From Isoalcanivorax indicus (GTDB lineage: Bacteria > Pseudomonadota > Gammaproteobacteria > Pseudomonadales > Alcanivoracaceae), in the NCBI RefSeq assembly GCF_003259185.1, contig NZ_QGMP01000001.1, forward strand, positions 868,001-932,000: a stretch of DNA of 64,000 bases, read 5' to 3'. The notes under the pieces were generated by a model. That model had not been told where the DNA came from. It did no database searches and was given only the letters and a program-made list of their open reading frames with translations. Below, one piece after another: positions 19,844 through 27,823 of this stretch (position 1 is the stretch's first letter; every line of letters starts with the position of its first letter). The position numbers and the translations under genes were made by a program.

Positions 19844-21270
19844 ACGGCACCCCCGACGAACAGTGACAACACGGGCAGGGTACTCAGGCCCAGCAGCAGG
19901 GTGAACAGCGCCAGCAGGAAGGCCGACATTTTCTGTACCCGTGGCGGATGCTCGAACACGTCCTGCTCCGGCCCTTCGCGGAACGCCTGGCGCAGCAGCT
20001 TGAGAATATAGGCGGCGCTGAGCAGGCCGCCGCCTATCAACACCACCAGCCACAGGATCGCGCCGCTGCCCAGCGCGCTGCTGGCCATCAACCACTTGGC
20101 GGCAAACCCGGCGCTGGGCGGCATGCCCATCAGGCTGATGCCCGCCAGCCCCAGGGTCAGCAGGGTCAGCGGCAGATGGCGGCCAGTGCCGACAAGCTGG
20201 CTGATCCGGTCACTGCCGGTGGCGGTGATCAGGTGCCCGGCGACCATGAACAGGGCGGCCTTGGCCAGGCCATGGGCGAGCATCTGGTAGATCAGGCCCT
20301 GGTAGGCCAGTTGCCGCAGCAGCGGGTCGTCGGCCAGTAGCAGCGGAAACGCCAGCAGCAGGTAGCCGGTCTGGGCCACGGTGGACCAGGCCACCAGCAA
20401 TTTCAGGCGGGTCTGGCGCAGGGCCAGCACACTGCCCCAGAGAATGGCCAGGGTGCCCAGCGTGGCCATCACCAGCGGCAGCGCCGAATCGGCAAAGGGC
20501 GGCGCCAGGGTCAGCCAGTGGCGCATCATCACGAACACCGAGGCCTTCACCACCAGCGCCGAGTGCAACACGCTCACCGGCAGCAGGGCATTGGCGTGGG
20601 CGGCGGGCAGCCAGCCGTGCAGGGGGAATACGGCCGCCTTCAGGGCCAGCCCGGCCAGCATCAGGGCAAAGCCGGTGCCGGTGGCCGCATTGGCGTCCGC
20701 GACCTCGGCCAGCGCGGGCAGGCTCAGGGTGCCGTACTCGGCAAACAGCAGCCCGGCGCCCACCAGATAGGCCATGGAGCCGAGCAGGGTGGCAAACAGG
20801 TAGCGCAGGGCGGCGGCCAGGGCGTCCGGTTTGCCGGACAGCGTCATCATGGCCACGGCCACCAGGCCCAGGGCCTCCACGCCGATATACAGCGTCAGCA
20901 GGTCGGCCCCCAGCCAGACCAGATTGAGCACAGCCAGCAGTAACCAGGCCAGCGGCCAGAACGGATCCGGCAGGTCGGGGCTGCGGCGCAGGCCGCTGTG
21001 CACCAGCGTGGCGGTGCCGACCCAGCAGGTCAGCAGGGCCAGGGTCAGGGCGGCGCCGTCGGCCTGCAACACCCAGTGCCGGTGAGCGCCCAGAGGCACC
21101 TCGATCAGGGTATCCCCCTGTGCGCCCACCTGGCGCCACAGCACCAGCGTCAGCAGGTTCAGGGCCAGCAGCATCACGGCCTGCATCACCGGCCAGAGCG
21201 GATGTTGCCGTGGCAGCACGCTGAGCAGGGCAGCCAGCAGGGGCAGGGCGATCAGTCCCGTCACCATCAT
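19840..21270 (-). CDS. NuoL/M/N-like antiporter subunit
   Basis: A 476-residue polytopic proton-conducting transporter family protein. TM5 Glu is in LTLYIGVEALGLVAV, TM7 Lys in LALKAAVFPLHGWLP, TM8 Lys in SALVVKASVFV and TM12 Lys in SAGFAAKWLMA. It is shorter than MrpA and lacks the MrpA C-terminal extension. ATG 21270 overlaps the upstream TGA (ATGATG); a second ATG lies directly after it. Belongs to the five-gene extension of the leftward Mrp operon. Confidence 0.9.
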   Translation of the reverse strand: MMVTGLIALPLLAALLSVLPRQHPLWPVMQAVMLLALNLLTLVLWRQVGAQGDTLIEVPLGAHRHWVLQADGAALTLALLTCWVGTATLVHSGLRRSPDLPDPFWPLAWLLLAVLNLVWLGADLLTLYIGVEALGLVAVAMMTLSGKPDALAAALRYLFATLLGSMAYLVGAGLLFAEYGTLSLPALAEVADANAATGTGFALMLAGLALKAAVFPLHGWLPAAHANALLPVSVLHSALVVKASVFVMMRHWLTLAPPFADSALPLVMATLGTLAILWGSVLALRQTRLKLLVAWSTVAQTGYLLLAFPLLLADDPLLRQLAYQGLIYQMLAHGLAKAALFMVAGHLITATGSDRISQLVGTGRHLPLTLLTLGLAGISLMGMPPSAGFAAKWLMASSALGSGAILWLVVLIGGGLLSAAYILKLLRQAFREGPEQDVFEHPPRVQKMSAFLLALFTLLLGLSTLPVLSLFVGGAV

Positions 21271-21575
21271 GGGTCCGATTCCAGGTCCGGTGGCGGGGGC
21301 AGGTCAGTGCGGCCACTCTGCTGTTGCCACAGGCGCAGCAGATACAGGCCCAGGGCGGTGGCGCCCAGGGCCACCAGCATGCCGGTCAGCACCAGCAGGG
21401 CCGGGGCCAGCCCGCGCTCGTCGCCCGACAGCGCCAGTACCATCAACAGGGCGCCGCTGCCGGTGATGTTGAAGGCCAGCAGGCGGCGCAGCAGATGGCG
21501 AGCAAACAGGAAACCGGCCAGGCCGATCAGGACCAGGCCAGCCCCGGCGATGATCCAGACGTCAGCCTCTGTCAT
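21267..21575 (-). CDS. NuoK/MrpC-like small membrane subunit
   Basis: A 102-residue protein with three TM helices, in the NuoK/MrpC/HyfE size class. The fold is suggested by LVLIGLAGFLFARHLLRRLLAFNITGSGALLMVLAL and LVLTGMLVALGATALGLYL, read with short gaps. It lacks the long cytoplasmic tail of MrpC. It overlaps genes on both sides by four bases. In complex I and Mrp this subunit sits between the large antiporter subunits, so here it probably bridges the DUF4040 protein and the first extra antiporter. Confidence 0.8.
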   Translation of the reverse strand: MTEADVWIIAGAGLVLIGLAGFLFARHLLRRLLAFNITGSGALLMVLALSGDERGLAPALLVLTGMLVALGATALGLYLLRLWQQQSGRTDLPPPPDLESDP

Positions 21576-21814
21576 GCGTCCGGCTCCCGTTGCAGGCGGC
21601 GCAATCCACGATGGCAGATCAGGCCGATCAATCCGGTGCCGAGCAGCACTTCAGCCAGTGCGAGCCACGGCCAGCCGAGCAGCGCCCAGCTGAGCGCCAG
21701 CAACAGGAAAAAGCCTTGCAGCAAGACAATGGCGTGGCTCAGGCGCGGGTACAGCAGACAAGCCAGGGCGGTGAGCCACAGGCCCGCGGTCAGCACTCCG
21801 GCCAGCAGGGTCAT
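21572..21814 (-). CDS. DUF4040/MbhD-like small membrane protein
   Basis: An 80-residue protein with two or three TM helices. Its second half (WPWLALAEVLLGTGLIGLI) resembles the MbhD/DUF4040 motif 'APD.ALTE..VG.GL', which is normally part of the MrpA C-terminus or a separate archaeal Mbh subunit. Since mrpA of this operon already has that region, this is a second copy. It starts 14 bases after mrpG and overlaps the next gene. Family assignment is moderate because the protein is short and hydrophobic. Confidence 0.65.
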   Translation of the reverse strand: MTLLAGVLTAGLWLTALACLLYPRLSHAIVLLQGFFLLLALSWALLGWPWLALAEVLLGTGLIGLICHRGLRRLQREPDA

Positions 21815-21828
21815 CCGTGTGCCCCGCC

Positions 21829-22278
21829 TCAGCCTGCGCCGTCGTCGGGCGTCTTGCCATCGTCCGTTACCGGCTTCTGCCGATAGCGTTGCGGCGAGGC
21901 CAGGGTGTGGGTGTCTTCGTCGTATTTGCCCTTGAGTTCATCGCGGACGATTTTTGACCACATGGGCACGCCGGTGAAGTAACCGGCGCGGGCCAGTACA
22001 TGGGCTGCCACGGGCGAGGTCAGCATGATGAACAGGGTGGCCGCGAGGGCGCGGGCGGTGACGCCGGTTTCGCCAAAGTGCACGGCCACGGCAATCATGA
22101 TCAGGCCGGAGCCCAGTGCGCCCGCCTTGGTGGTGGCATGCATGCGCATCAGCAGGTCGGGCATGCGCAGGGCACCCAGCCCGGCCAGCAGCATGAACAG
22201 AGCGCCGGTCAGCAGCAGGCCGGCGGCGATCCAGGCCGGGGCTGCGGCCAGCCAGGTGTCCAGCGTTTCAATCGTCAT
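21829..22278 (-). CDS. mrpG: Mrp antiporter subunit G (first operon)
   Basis: A 149-residue MrpG/PhaG family protein: three TM helices with the signature LGALRMPDLLMRMHATTKAGALG, given here as two joined parts, and LTSPVAAHVLARAG. The hydrophilic C-terminal tail of about 45 residues is longer than in the rightward copy. The start at ATG 22278 overlaps mrpF by 11 bases. MrpG is a small structural subunit of the Mrp Na+/H+ antiporter in the inner membrane. Confidence 0.93.
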   Translation of the reverse strand: MTIETLDTWLAAAPAWIAAGLLLTGALFMLLAGLGALRMPDLLMRMHATTKAGALGSGLIMIAVAVHFGETGVTARALAATLFIMLTSPVAAHVLARAGYFTGVPMWSKIVRDELKGKYDEDTHTLASPQRYRQKPVTDDGKTPDDGAG

Positions 22279-22543
22279 CGCGGTGGCCCCCTTTTTCCAG
22301 ATAGCGGGCAAAGCCCACGGCCGCCAGGAAGGCGGTCAGCGCCAGCACCAGCGCCACATCCAGAAAGGCGCTGTGCCCCGACTTGATGGTATAGACGCCG
22401 ATAAACGCCATGGTCAGCAGGGCCATCAGTTCCAGCATCACCACGCGATCGGGCAGGGTCGGGCCGAGCACCAGACGGATAAAGGTCACCACCAGCGCCA
22501 GACACAGAATGATGAAGCTGATCCATACCACCACTTCCATCAT
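22268..22543 (-). CDS. mrpF: Mrp antiporter subunit F (first operon)
   Basis: A 91-residue MrpF/PhaF protein with three TM helices; the signature is LVLGPTLPDRVVMLELMALL. It overlaps mrpE by four bases (ATGATG start) and mrpG by eleven. Small membrane subunit required for Mrp complex activity in characterised systems. Confidence 0.93.
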   Translation of the reverse strand: MMEVVVWISFIILCLALVVTFIRLVLGPTLPDRVVMLELMALLTMAFIGVYTIKSGHSAFLDVALVLALTAFLAAVGFARYLEKGGHRDDD

Positions 22544-23013
22544 CGCAGCAGCTCCAGAACCCGTTTTTCGAAATACTTGATTTCCTCTCGCGCGGCTTCC
22601 GGGTCATCCAGGTACATCATGTGCACATACAGCACGCGGCGATCCGTGGAGACGTCCAGGCTCAAGGTGCCCGGGGTCAGGGAAATCAGGTTGGCCAGCA
22701 GGGTGATTTCGCCGTCGGTGTGTGCCTCAAGGGGCATGGCAATCACGCCGGGGCGCATGTAATCCGTGGGCGTCAGCACATCATAGGCCACGCGGAAATT
22801 CGAGCGGATCAGTTCGCGAATGAAGAAGAACACAAAGCGAATGACACGCGGCACCTTGCGGATATAGCCGGAAAAATGCGGCACGTCGCGCAGGGTGACG
22901 CCCAGCAGCAGATAACCGAGCAGAAAGCCCACCGCCAGGCCCGAGCCGGTAAAGTTGCCGGTCATGGCCACCCAGATCAGGGCCAGCATGATGTTCCAGG
23001 TCAGGCCATTCAT
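22540..23013 (-). CDS. mrpE: Mrp antiporter subunit E (first operon)
   Basis: A 157-residue MrpE/PhaE protein: N-terminal TM helices, then a cytoplasmic domain with LLANLISLTPGTLSLDV, the hallmark of the family. Overlaps mrpD by four bases. Shared position: it is the first gene of an E-F-G-DUF4040-NuoK-like-antiporter series that resembles the order of archaeal Mbh modules. Confidence 0.94.
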   Translation of the reverse strand: MNGLTWNIMLALIWVAMTGNFTGSGLAVGFLLGYLLLGVTLRDVPHFSGYIRKVPRVIRFVFFFIRELIRSNFRVAYDVLTPTDYMRPGVIAMPLEAHTDGEITLLANLISLTPGTLSLDVSTDRRVLYVHMMYLDDPEAAREEIKYFEKRVLELLR

Positions 23014-24515
23014 GGCGTTACCCCCAGCACGGCTTCAATGTAGCCGTTGCGGTCCAGCAGCTGCTCGGCCGCCATCATCGACATGCGGAACAGCGGCTCC
23101 ATGGCCAGCCCCATGAAAATGGTCAGGCCCGCCAGCATCACCACCGTGGCATACATGACACGGGTGCCGCCACGGAATTTGCGGGGTGGTTTGATGTGGC
23201 AGACTTCCTGCTCTTTCCAGAACACTTCGGCCCAGATCTTGACCATGGAATAGAGGGTCATGAAGCCCACCGCCAGCGCGGTGGCCACCAGCCACCAGGC
23301 GTACTCTTCGACACCCGCGCGAATCACCATGAATTTGGCGAAAAAGCCGGACAGTGGCGGCAGGCCCGCCAGGGAAAAGGCGCAGATCAGGAACAGCAGC
23401 GCGAGCATCGGATACTGGCGGTAGACGCCGCCCAGCTCTTTCAACTCGTAACTGCCCTTGAAGCGGAACACCAGACCGCTGATCAGGAACAGCCCGGACT
23501 TGGCGACGATATTGTGGGCAATGAAATAGATGCCTCCGGCCAGGGCCAGCGGGGTGAACAGGGCCAGCCCCATCAGCATGTAGCCGATCTGGCTGACGAT
23601 ATGAAACGACAGGATACGCCGGAACTCGAACTGCGCCGCTGCGCCCAGCACCCCGGTGACCATGGTCAGCCCGGCAATCCACACCATCAGCGACTGCGAC
23701 AGGGTGCCCTCGAAGGGGAAAATCAGGGTAAAGAAACGGAACAGCGCATAGACCCCGACCTTGGTCAGCAGCCCGGCAAACAGCGCCGACACCGCCACCC
23801 TGGGGGTGTGATACGACGCCGGTAGCCAGAAGAACAAGGGGAATGCCGCGGCCTTGATGCCGAACGCCATGAGGAACAGCATCGACACCACGGTGATCAT
23901 GGCGGTGTCTTCCAGCTCGCCAATCTTCATGGCGATGTCCGCCATGTTCAGCGTGCCCATCAGGCCGTAGAGCAGACCGATGGCCGACAGGAACATGGCC
24001 GAGGACACCAGGTTCAGGGTCACGTACTTGATGGCCCCTTCCATCTGCGCCCGTTCGCCGCCCAGGATCAGCAGGGCGAAGGAGGCCACCAGCATGACTT
24101 CAAACCAGACATACAGATTGAAGACATCGCCGGTGAGAAAGGCGCCATTGACCCCGGCCAGCAGCAGGTGCATCAGTGGATAAAAACCGAAATGCTCGTG
24201 CTGCTTGCTCACCGAGCCGAGCGCATAAAAAGCGGTGGTCACGGCGCTGACACCGGTCATGACCACCATGAAGGCGGCCAGCATGTCGCCCACCAGCACG
24301 ATGCCGAAGGGGGCATGCCAGTTGCCCATGTGCATCACCAGGGTGCCTTCACGCCAGATCTTTTCCAGCAGGAAACCGGAAGCGATCAGCAGCCCGGTGG
24401 AGCCGAGCACACCGATGATGCGTTGCGCCTTGCGCGAGCGCCAGTAGATCAGTGACAGGGCACCTGCCAGCAGCGGAATGACAATCGGCAGGGCCAGAAG
24501 TGTGGGGGACTGCAT
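23010..24515 (-). CDS. mrpD: Mrp antiporter subunit D (first operon)
   Basis: A 501-residue NuoM/N-like MrpD with about 14 TM helices. TM5 Glu lies in VWFEVMLVASFALLILGG, TM7 Lys in FGIKAAAFPLFFWLP and TM8 Lys in LLTKVGVYALFR, so it appears competent for ion translocation. Its start shares one base with the mrpC stop (TGATG). Confidence 0.95.
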   Translation of the reverse strand: MQSPTLLALPIVIPLLAGALSLIYWRSRKAQRIIGVLGSTGLLIASGFLLEKIWREGTLVMHMGNWHAPFGIVLVGDMLAAFMVVMTGVSAVTTAFYALGSVSKQHEHFGFYPLMHLLLAGVNGAFLTGDVFNLYVWFEVMLVASFALLILGGERAQMEGAIKYVTLNLVSSAMFLSAIGLLYGLMGTLNMADIAMKIGELEDTAMITVVSMLFLMAFGIKAAAFPLFFWLPASYHTPRVAVSALFAGLLTKVGVYALFRFFTLIFPFEGTLSQSLMVWIAGLTMVTGVLGAAAQFEFRRILSFHIVSQIGYMLMGLALFTPLALAGGIYFIAHNIVAKSGLFLISGLVFRFKGSYELKELGGVYRQYPMLALLFLICAFSLAGLPPLSGFFAKFMVIRAGVEEYAWWLVATALAVGFMTLYSMVKIWAEVFWKEQEVCHIKPPRKFRGGTRVMYATVVMLAGLTIFMGLAMEPLFRMSMMAAEQLLDRNGYIEAVLGVTP

Positions 24516-24862
24516 CAGGTGTCGGTGTCCTTCATCTGGTCCATATCATCCGCCTGCACGATCTCGTAGGCGCGGTGGATCAGTACCACGGCAAAGGCCA
24601 GCACGCCGAAGCCGATCACGATGGCGGTCAGGATCAATGCCTGGGCCAGCGGGTCGGCCACCACGCCCTCCGGTGCCATGGCGCCCACCGGAATCAGCGG
24701 TGGCGCCTCACGGGTCATGCCGGCCGAGGTGAAGATCAGCAGGTTGGCCGCATTCGACAGCAGCACCAGCCCGATCACCAGCTTGACGATGGAGCGGCGC
24801 ATGATCATGTAGATGGCGGCGGCATACAGGCCGCCCACCAGAAATGACATCAGGGTAATCAT
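24515..24862 (-). CDS. mrpC: Mrp antiporter subunit C (first operon)
   Basis: A 115-residue NuoK-like protein. Three TM helices; [20 protein letters not shown] is the conserved C-terminal MrpC block. It overlaps mrpB by four bases. Confidence 0.94.
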   Translation of the reverse strand: MITLMSFLVGGLYAAAIYMIMRRSIVKLVIGLVLLSNAANLLIFTSAGMTREAPPLIPVGAMAPEGVVADPLAQALILTAIVIGFGVLAFAVVLIHRAYEIVQADDMDQMKDTDT

Positions 24863-25284
24863 TCTTCGGCCTCCGCCAGGGACAGCACGATGGTGAGCAC
24901 GGTGCCGATGACCACGGCATAGACGCCGATGTCGAACAGCAGCGGCGTGCCGAGCTTGGTTTCACCCAGAATCGGCAGGGTCAGCTCGACCCATTGCGAG
25001 GTAAAGAAGGCGTCGCCCATGAACACGCCCGGGACACCGGACAGGGTCGCCAGGAACAGCCCCCAGCCGAGCAGATCGCGCGGGTCGATGTGAATCAGAC
25101 GGCGGGTGGCCGGGACATCGGTAAAGAACAGATGCAGACACACGGCCGCTGCCGCCACCAGCCCGGCAATAAAACCGCCGCCCGGTTCGTCGTGGCCACG
25201 CAGCAGCAGGAACACGGAAAAGATCAGCAGGAGCGGCAGCAGGAAGTAGCCGGTGGTGCGCAGTACCAGAGACAGGCTGTTCAT
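24859..25284 (-). CDS. mrpB: Mrp antiporter subunit B (first operon)
   Basis: A 141-residue MnhB-domain protein: [20 protein letters not shown] and [20 protein letters not shown] are the family blocks. In the rightward operon the same domain is fused to MrpA, so the two operons are of different types. Overlaps mrpA by four bases. Confidence 0.95.
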   Translation of the reverse strand: MNSLSLVLRTTGYFLLPLLLIFSVFLLLRGHDEPGGGFIAGLVAAAAVCLHLFFTDVPATRRLIHIDPRDLLGWGLFLATLSGVPGVFMGDAFFTSQWVELTLPILGETKLGTPLLFDIGVYAVVIGTVLTIVLSLAEAEE

Positions 25285-27587
25285 ACGTCCTTGTCCTCCG
25301 CACGGAAGCGAATCATCGCCAGTACACCGATGGCGGCCAGCGCCAGCACAAAGATTTCACCCAGCGTATCCAGGGTACGGAAATCCACCAGGATGACGTT
25401 GACGATATTGCGGCCGTAGGCGGCCGGAGCACTTTCCGCAATGTGGTATTCGGAAATGCTCGGGAAGTAGTAAGTGCTGTTCACGCTCAGCATCAGCAAG
25501 GTCATGGTGGCACCCACCGCAATGGCCAGGCCGGCATCACGCAGGCGCAGGTGCGTGGGCGACAGCTTGACGAAGCGCGGCAGACGGAACAGCACCAGTA
25601 CCAGCAGGATGACCGTCAGGGTTTCGATCAGCACCTGGGTAATGCCCAGATCCGGCGCACTGAAGAGCACATACACCAGTGCCACGGTGAAACCGATCGC
25701 GCCCAGCGAGGCCACCGCGCTGAGTCGCGACGAGGTCAGCACCGCCATCAGCACGGCACTGGCCAGCACACCGGCGACCACGATTTCATACAGGCGCAGG
25801 TCGCTGAAATCGAACAGCAGCGTGATGTGTTCGCGGAAGGCGAACAGCTGGCTGCCCACCAGCACCACGGTGCTGCCCAGAATGATCATCAGGTAGTAAC
25901 GCAGGTAGCCGTTCTGCAGCATGCGGGTCTGCCAGGCGGACAGACGGGTGATGGCATCGATGCTGCGCTCGTAAATCTGCTCCGGGCCGACTTTTGCCAG
26001 CAGGTCGACGAAGCCGGTGCCGCGCCGGAACAGGGACCAGCCGGCGTACAGGAGCAGGCCCAGCGCCAGGCTGGCGGCGCTGAGCATCAGTGGCAGGTTG
26101 ATGCCGTGCCACAGGCTGATGGATGTTGCCGCCGGGGCGCCGTTGACGGCGGTAACGGCCGCGCCCAGCAACCAGCTCTGGGTCAGCGGCGCGGCCAGGC
26201 CCAGCAGCAGGCTCAGGGTGGCCAGCACCACCGGCCCGGCGAGCAGGGCCGGTGGTGCTTCATGGGGGGACTTCTTCGTTTCCACCCGCTGCCCGTACCA
26301 CGGCTTGAGGCCGACAATGGCTGCCACGGTCACGCCCATCACCGCCGAGGCGATGGCCAGGGTCGCCAGAATGCCGCTGAACAGGGGCGCGTCCAGCACG
26401 GCTTCGAACATCAGTTCCTTGGCGACAAACCCGAACAGCGGAATGATGCCGCCGAGCGACAGTGCCGCCACCCCGGCAAACAGGGCTGTCACCGGCATGG
26501 CCCGGCGCAGCCCGCCGGTGTTGAGAAAATCCTTGCTGCCGGTTTCATGGTCGATGATGCCCGCCACCAGAAACAGCGCGCCCTTGTACAGCGAGTGCGC
26601 CAGCAGGAACGCCATGGCGGCGGTCAGGGCGAGCTCGGTGCCGATGCCGATGAGCATGGTCAGGGTGCCCAGGGCCATCACGGTGGAGTAGGCCAGCACG
26701 CGCTTGATGCCGGTGCTGCGCACCGCCAGGAAAACACCGAGGAACATGGTGAAAGCGCCCGCCAGACCGAGCACGGCGGTCCACAGCTCGGTGCCACCCA
26801 GTGCCGGTTGCAGCCGTGCCAGCAGGTAGACGCCCGCTTTCACCATGGTGGCGGAATGCAGGTAGGCCGACACCGGGGTCGGCGCCGCCATCGCATTGGG
26901 CAACCAGAAGTGGAACGGGAACTGGGCCGATTTGGTGAAGGCGCCAATCACGATCAGCAGCAGGATCGGCGCATAGAGCGCATGGCTGGTCAGGGCCTCG
27001 CGCTCGGTGAGCAGTTCGGACAGCTCGTAGCTGCCGCCGACCATGCCCAGCATTACCAGGCCGGTCATCAGGGCCAGGCCGCCGGCCATGGTGACGAACA
27101 GCCCCTGGCGGGCCGACAGGCGGGCCGGTTTGTCAGCGTGGTTGAAACCGACCAGCAGATAGGAGGTAATGCTGGTGAGTTCCCAGAACACGAACAGGCT
27201 GATCAGGTTATCCGAGAGCACCAGGCCGAGCATCGAGGCCATGAAGCAGAGCAGCAGCACATACAGCCGCGCCTGGTCACGGTGGCCTTCCAGATAACGG
27301 CCGGCGTAGGCAACGATGAAGAAACCGATGCCGGAGATCAGCAGGGCAAACAGCAGCGACAGGCCATCCAGGCGGAACGCCAGGCTGACGCCCAGGCTGG
27401 GAATCCATTGCCAGGCATGCAGCAGCACCTCGCCGTCATGACCGACAGCGCGCAAGTGGCTGGCAAACCAGACAAACAGGGCAGCCGGCAACAGGGCCAG
27501 CAACCAGCCGCCGAAGCGGGGTTGCAGGCGGTGCACCAGAGGGGCCAGTGCGGCCACCAGAAAACCGGATAGTACGGCAAGCAACAT
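25281..27587 (-). CDS. mrpA: Mrp antiporter subunit A (first operon)
   Basis: A 768-residue MrpA. The NuoL-like core has TM5 Glu in [21 protein letters not shown]7 Lys in [19 protein letters not shown] and TM8 Lys in [15 protein letters not shown]. The C-terminal part has MbhD- and MbhE-like regions ([35 protein letters not shown]). It lacks the MrpB domain, which is separate here. First gene of a twelve-gene leftward operon ending at 16596. The gap to the divergent mrpAB is 236 bp. Mrp complexes exchange cytoplasmic Na+ for H+, serving sodium and alkali tolerance. Confidence 0.96.
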   Translation of the reverse strand: MLLAVLSGFLVAALAPLVHRLQPRFGGWLLALLPAALFVWFASHLRAVGHDGEVLLHAWQWIPSLGVSLAFRLDGLSLLFALLISGIGFFIVAYAGRYLEGHRDQARLYVLLLCFMASMLGLVLSDNLISLFVFWELTSITSYLLVGFNHADKPARLSARQGLFVTMAGGLALMTGLVMLGMVGGSYELSELLTEREALTSHALYAPILLLIVIGAFTKSAQFPFHFWLPNAMAAPTPVSAYLHSATMVKAGVYLLARLQPALGGTELWTAVLGLAGAFTMFLGVFLAVRSTGIKRVLAYSTVMALGTLTMLIGIGTELALTAAMAFLLAHSLYKGALFLVAGIIDHETGSKDFLNTGGLRRAMPVTALFAGVAALSLGGIIPLFGFVAKELMFEAVLDAPLFSGILATLAIASAVMGVTVAAIVGLKPWYGQRVETKKSPHEAPPALLAGPVVLATLSLLLGLAAPLTQSWLLGAAVTAVNGAPAATSISLWHGINLPLMLSAASLALGLLLYAGWSLFRRGTGFVDLLAKVGPEQIYERSIDAITRLSAWQTRMLQNGYLRYYLMIILGSTVVLVGSQLFAFREHITLLFDFSDLRLYEIVVAGVLASAVLMAVLTSSRLSAVASLGAIGFTVALVYVLFSAPDLGITQVLIETLTVILLVLVLFRLPRFVKLSPTHLRLRDAGLAIAVGATMTLLMLSVNSTYYFPSISEYHIAESAPAAYGRNIVNVILVDFRTLDTLGEIFVLALAAIGVLAMIRFRAEDKDV

Positions 27588-27625
27588 AAGGTCAGCTCAA
27601 GGCCCGAATCAATCAGCGCGCCGTT

Positions 27626-27655
27626 ATCCTATCCAAAAGTCTAATGCCTTGGCAA
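27626..27655 (-). promoter_or_regulatory. Predicted promoter of the extended Mrp operon
   Basis: On the minus strand TTGCCA (27655-27650) and TAGGAT (27631-27626) are separated by 18 bases, about 40 bases before mrpA. A sigma-70 type prediction only. Confidence 0.4.
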
Positions 27656-27666
27656 ACCGGAGGGGG

Positions 27667-27681
27667 CGCGCTAAGTGCGCG
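27667..27681. promoter_or_regulatory. Palindrome between the divergent Mrp operons
   Basis: CGCGC-TAAGT-GCGCG, located upstream of the leftward promoter prediction and before the rightward one. A candidate operator or simply a GC-rich palindrome. Confidence 0.35.
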
Positions 27682-27750
27682 AAATTACTTGTTTTTTCAT
27701 AGCTGTTATGGCGCGGGCTTGTCACAGGTCAAGGTGCGGCGTTTCGTCCC

Positions 27751-27778
27751 TTGCACATATATATAAGCATGGCATACT
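27751..27778 (+). promoter_or_regulatory. Predicted promoter of the mrpAB-CDEFG operon
   Basis: TTGCAC (27751-27756), 16-base spacer including the AT-rich TATATATAAG, then CATACT (27773-27778), 45 bases before the GTG start. Confidence 0.5.
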
Positions 27779-27823
27779 GCGCCGCGCTGAGGGGGCGCAA
27801 ACCCTGATATCCGGGCGATTTCC

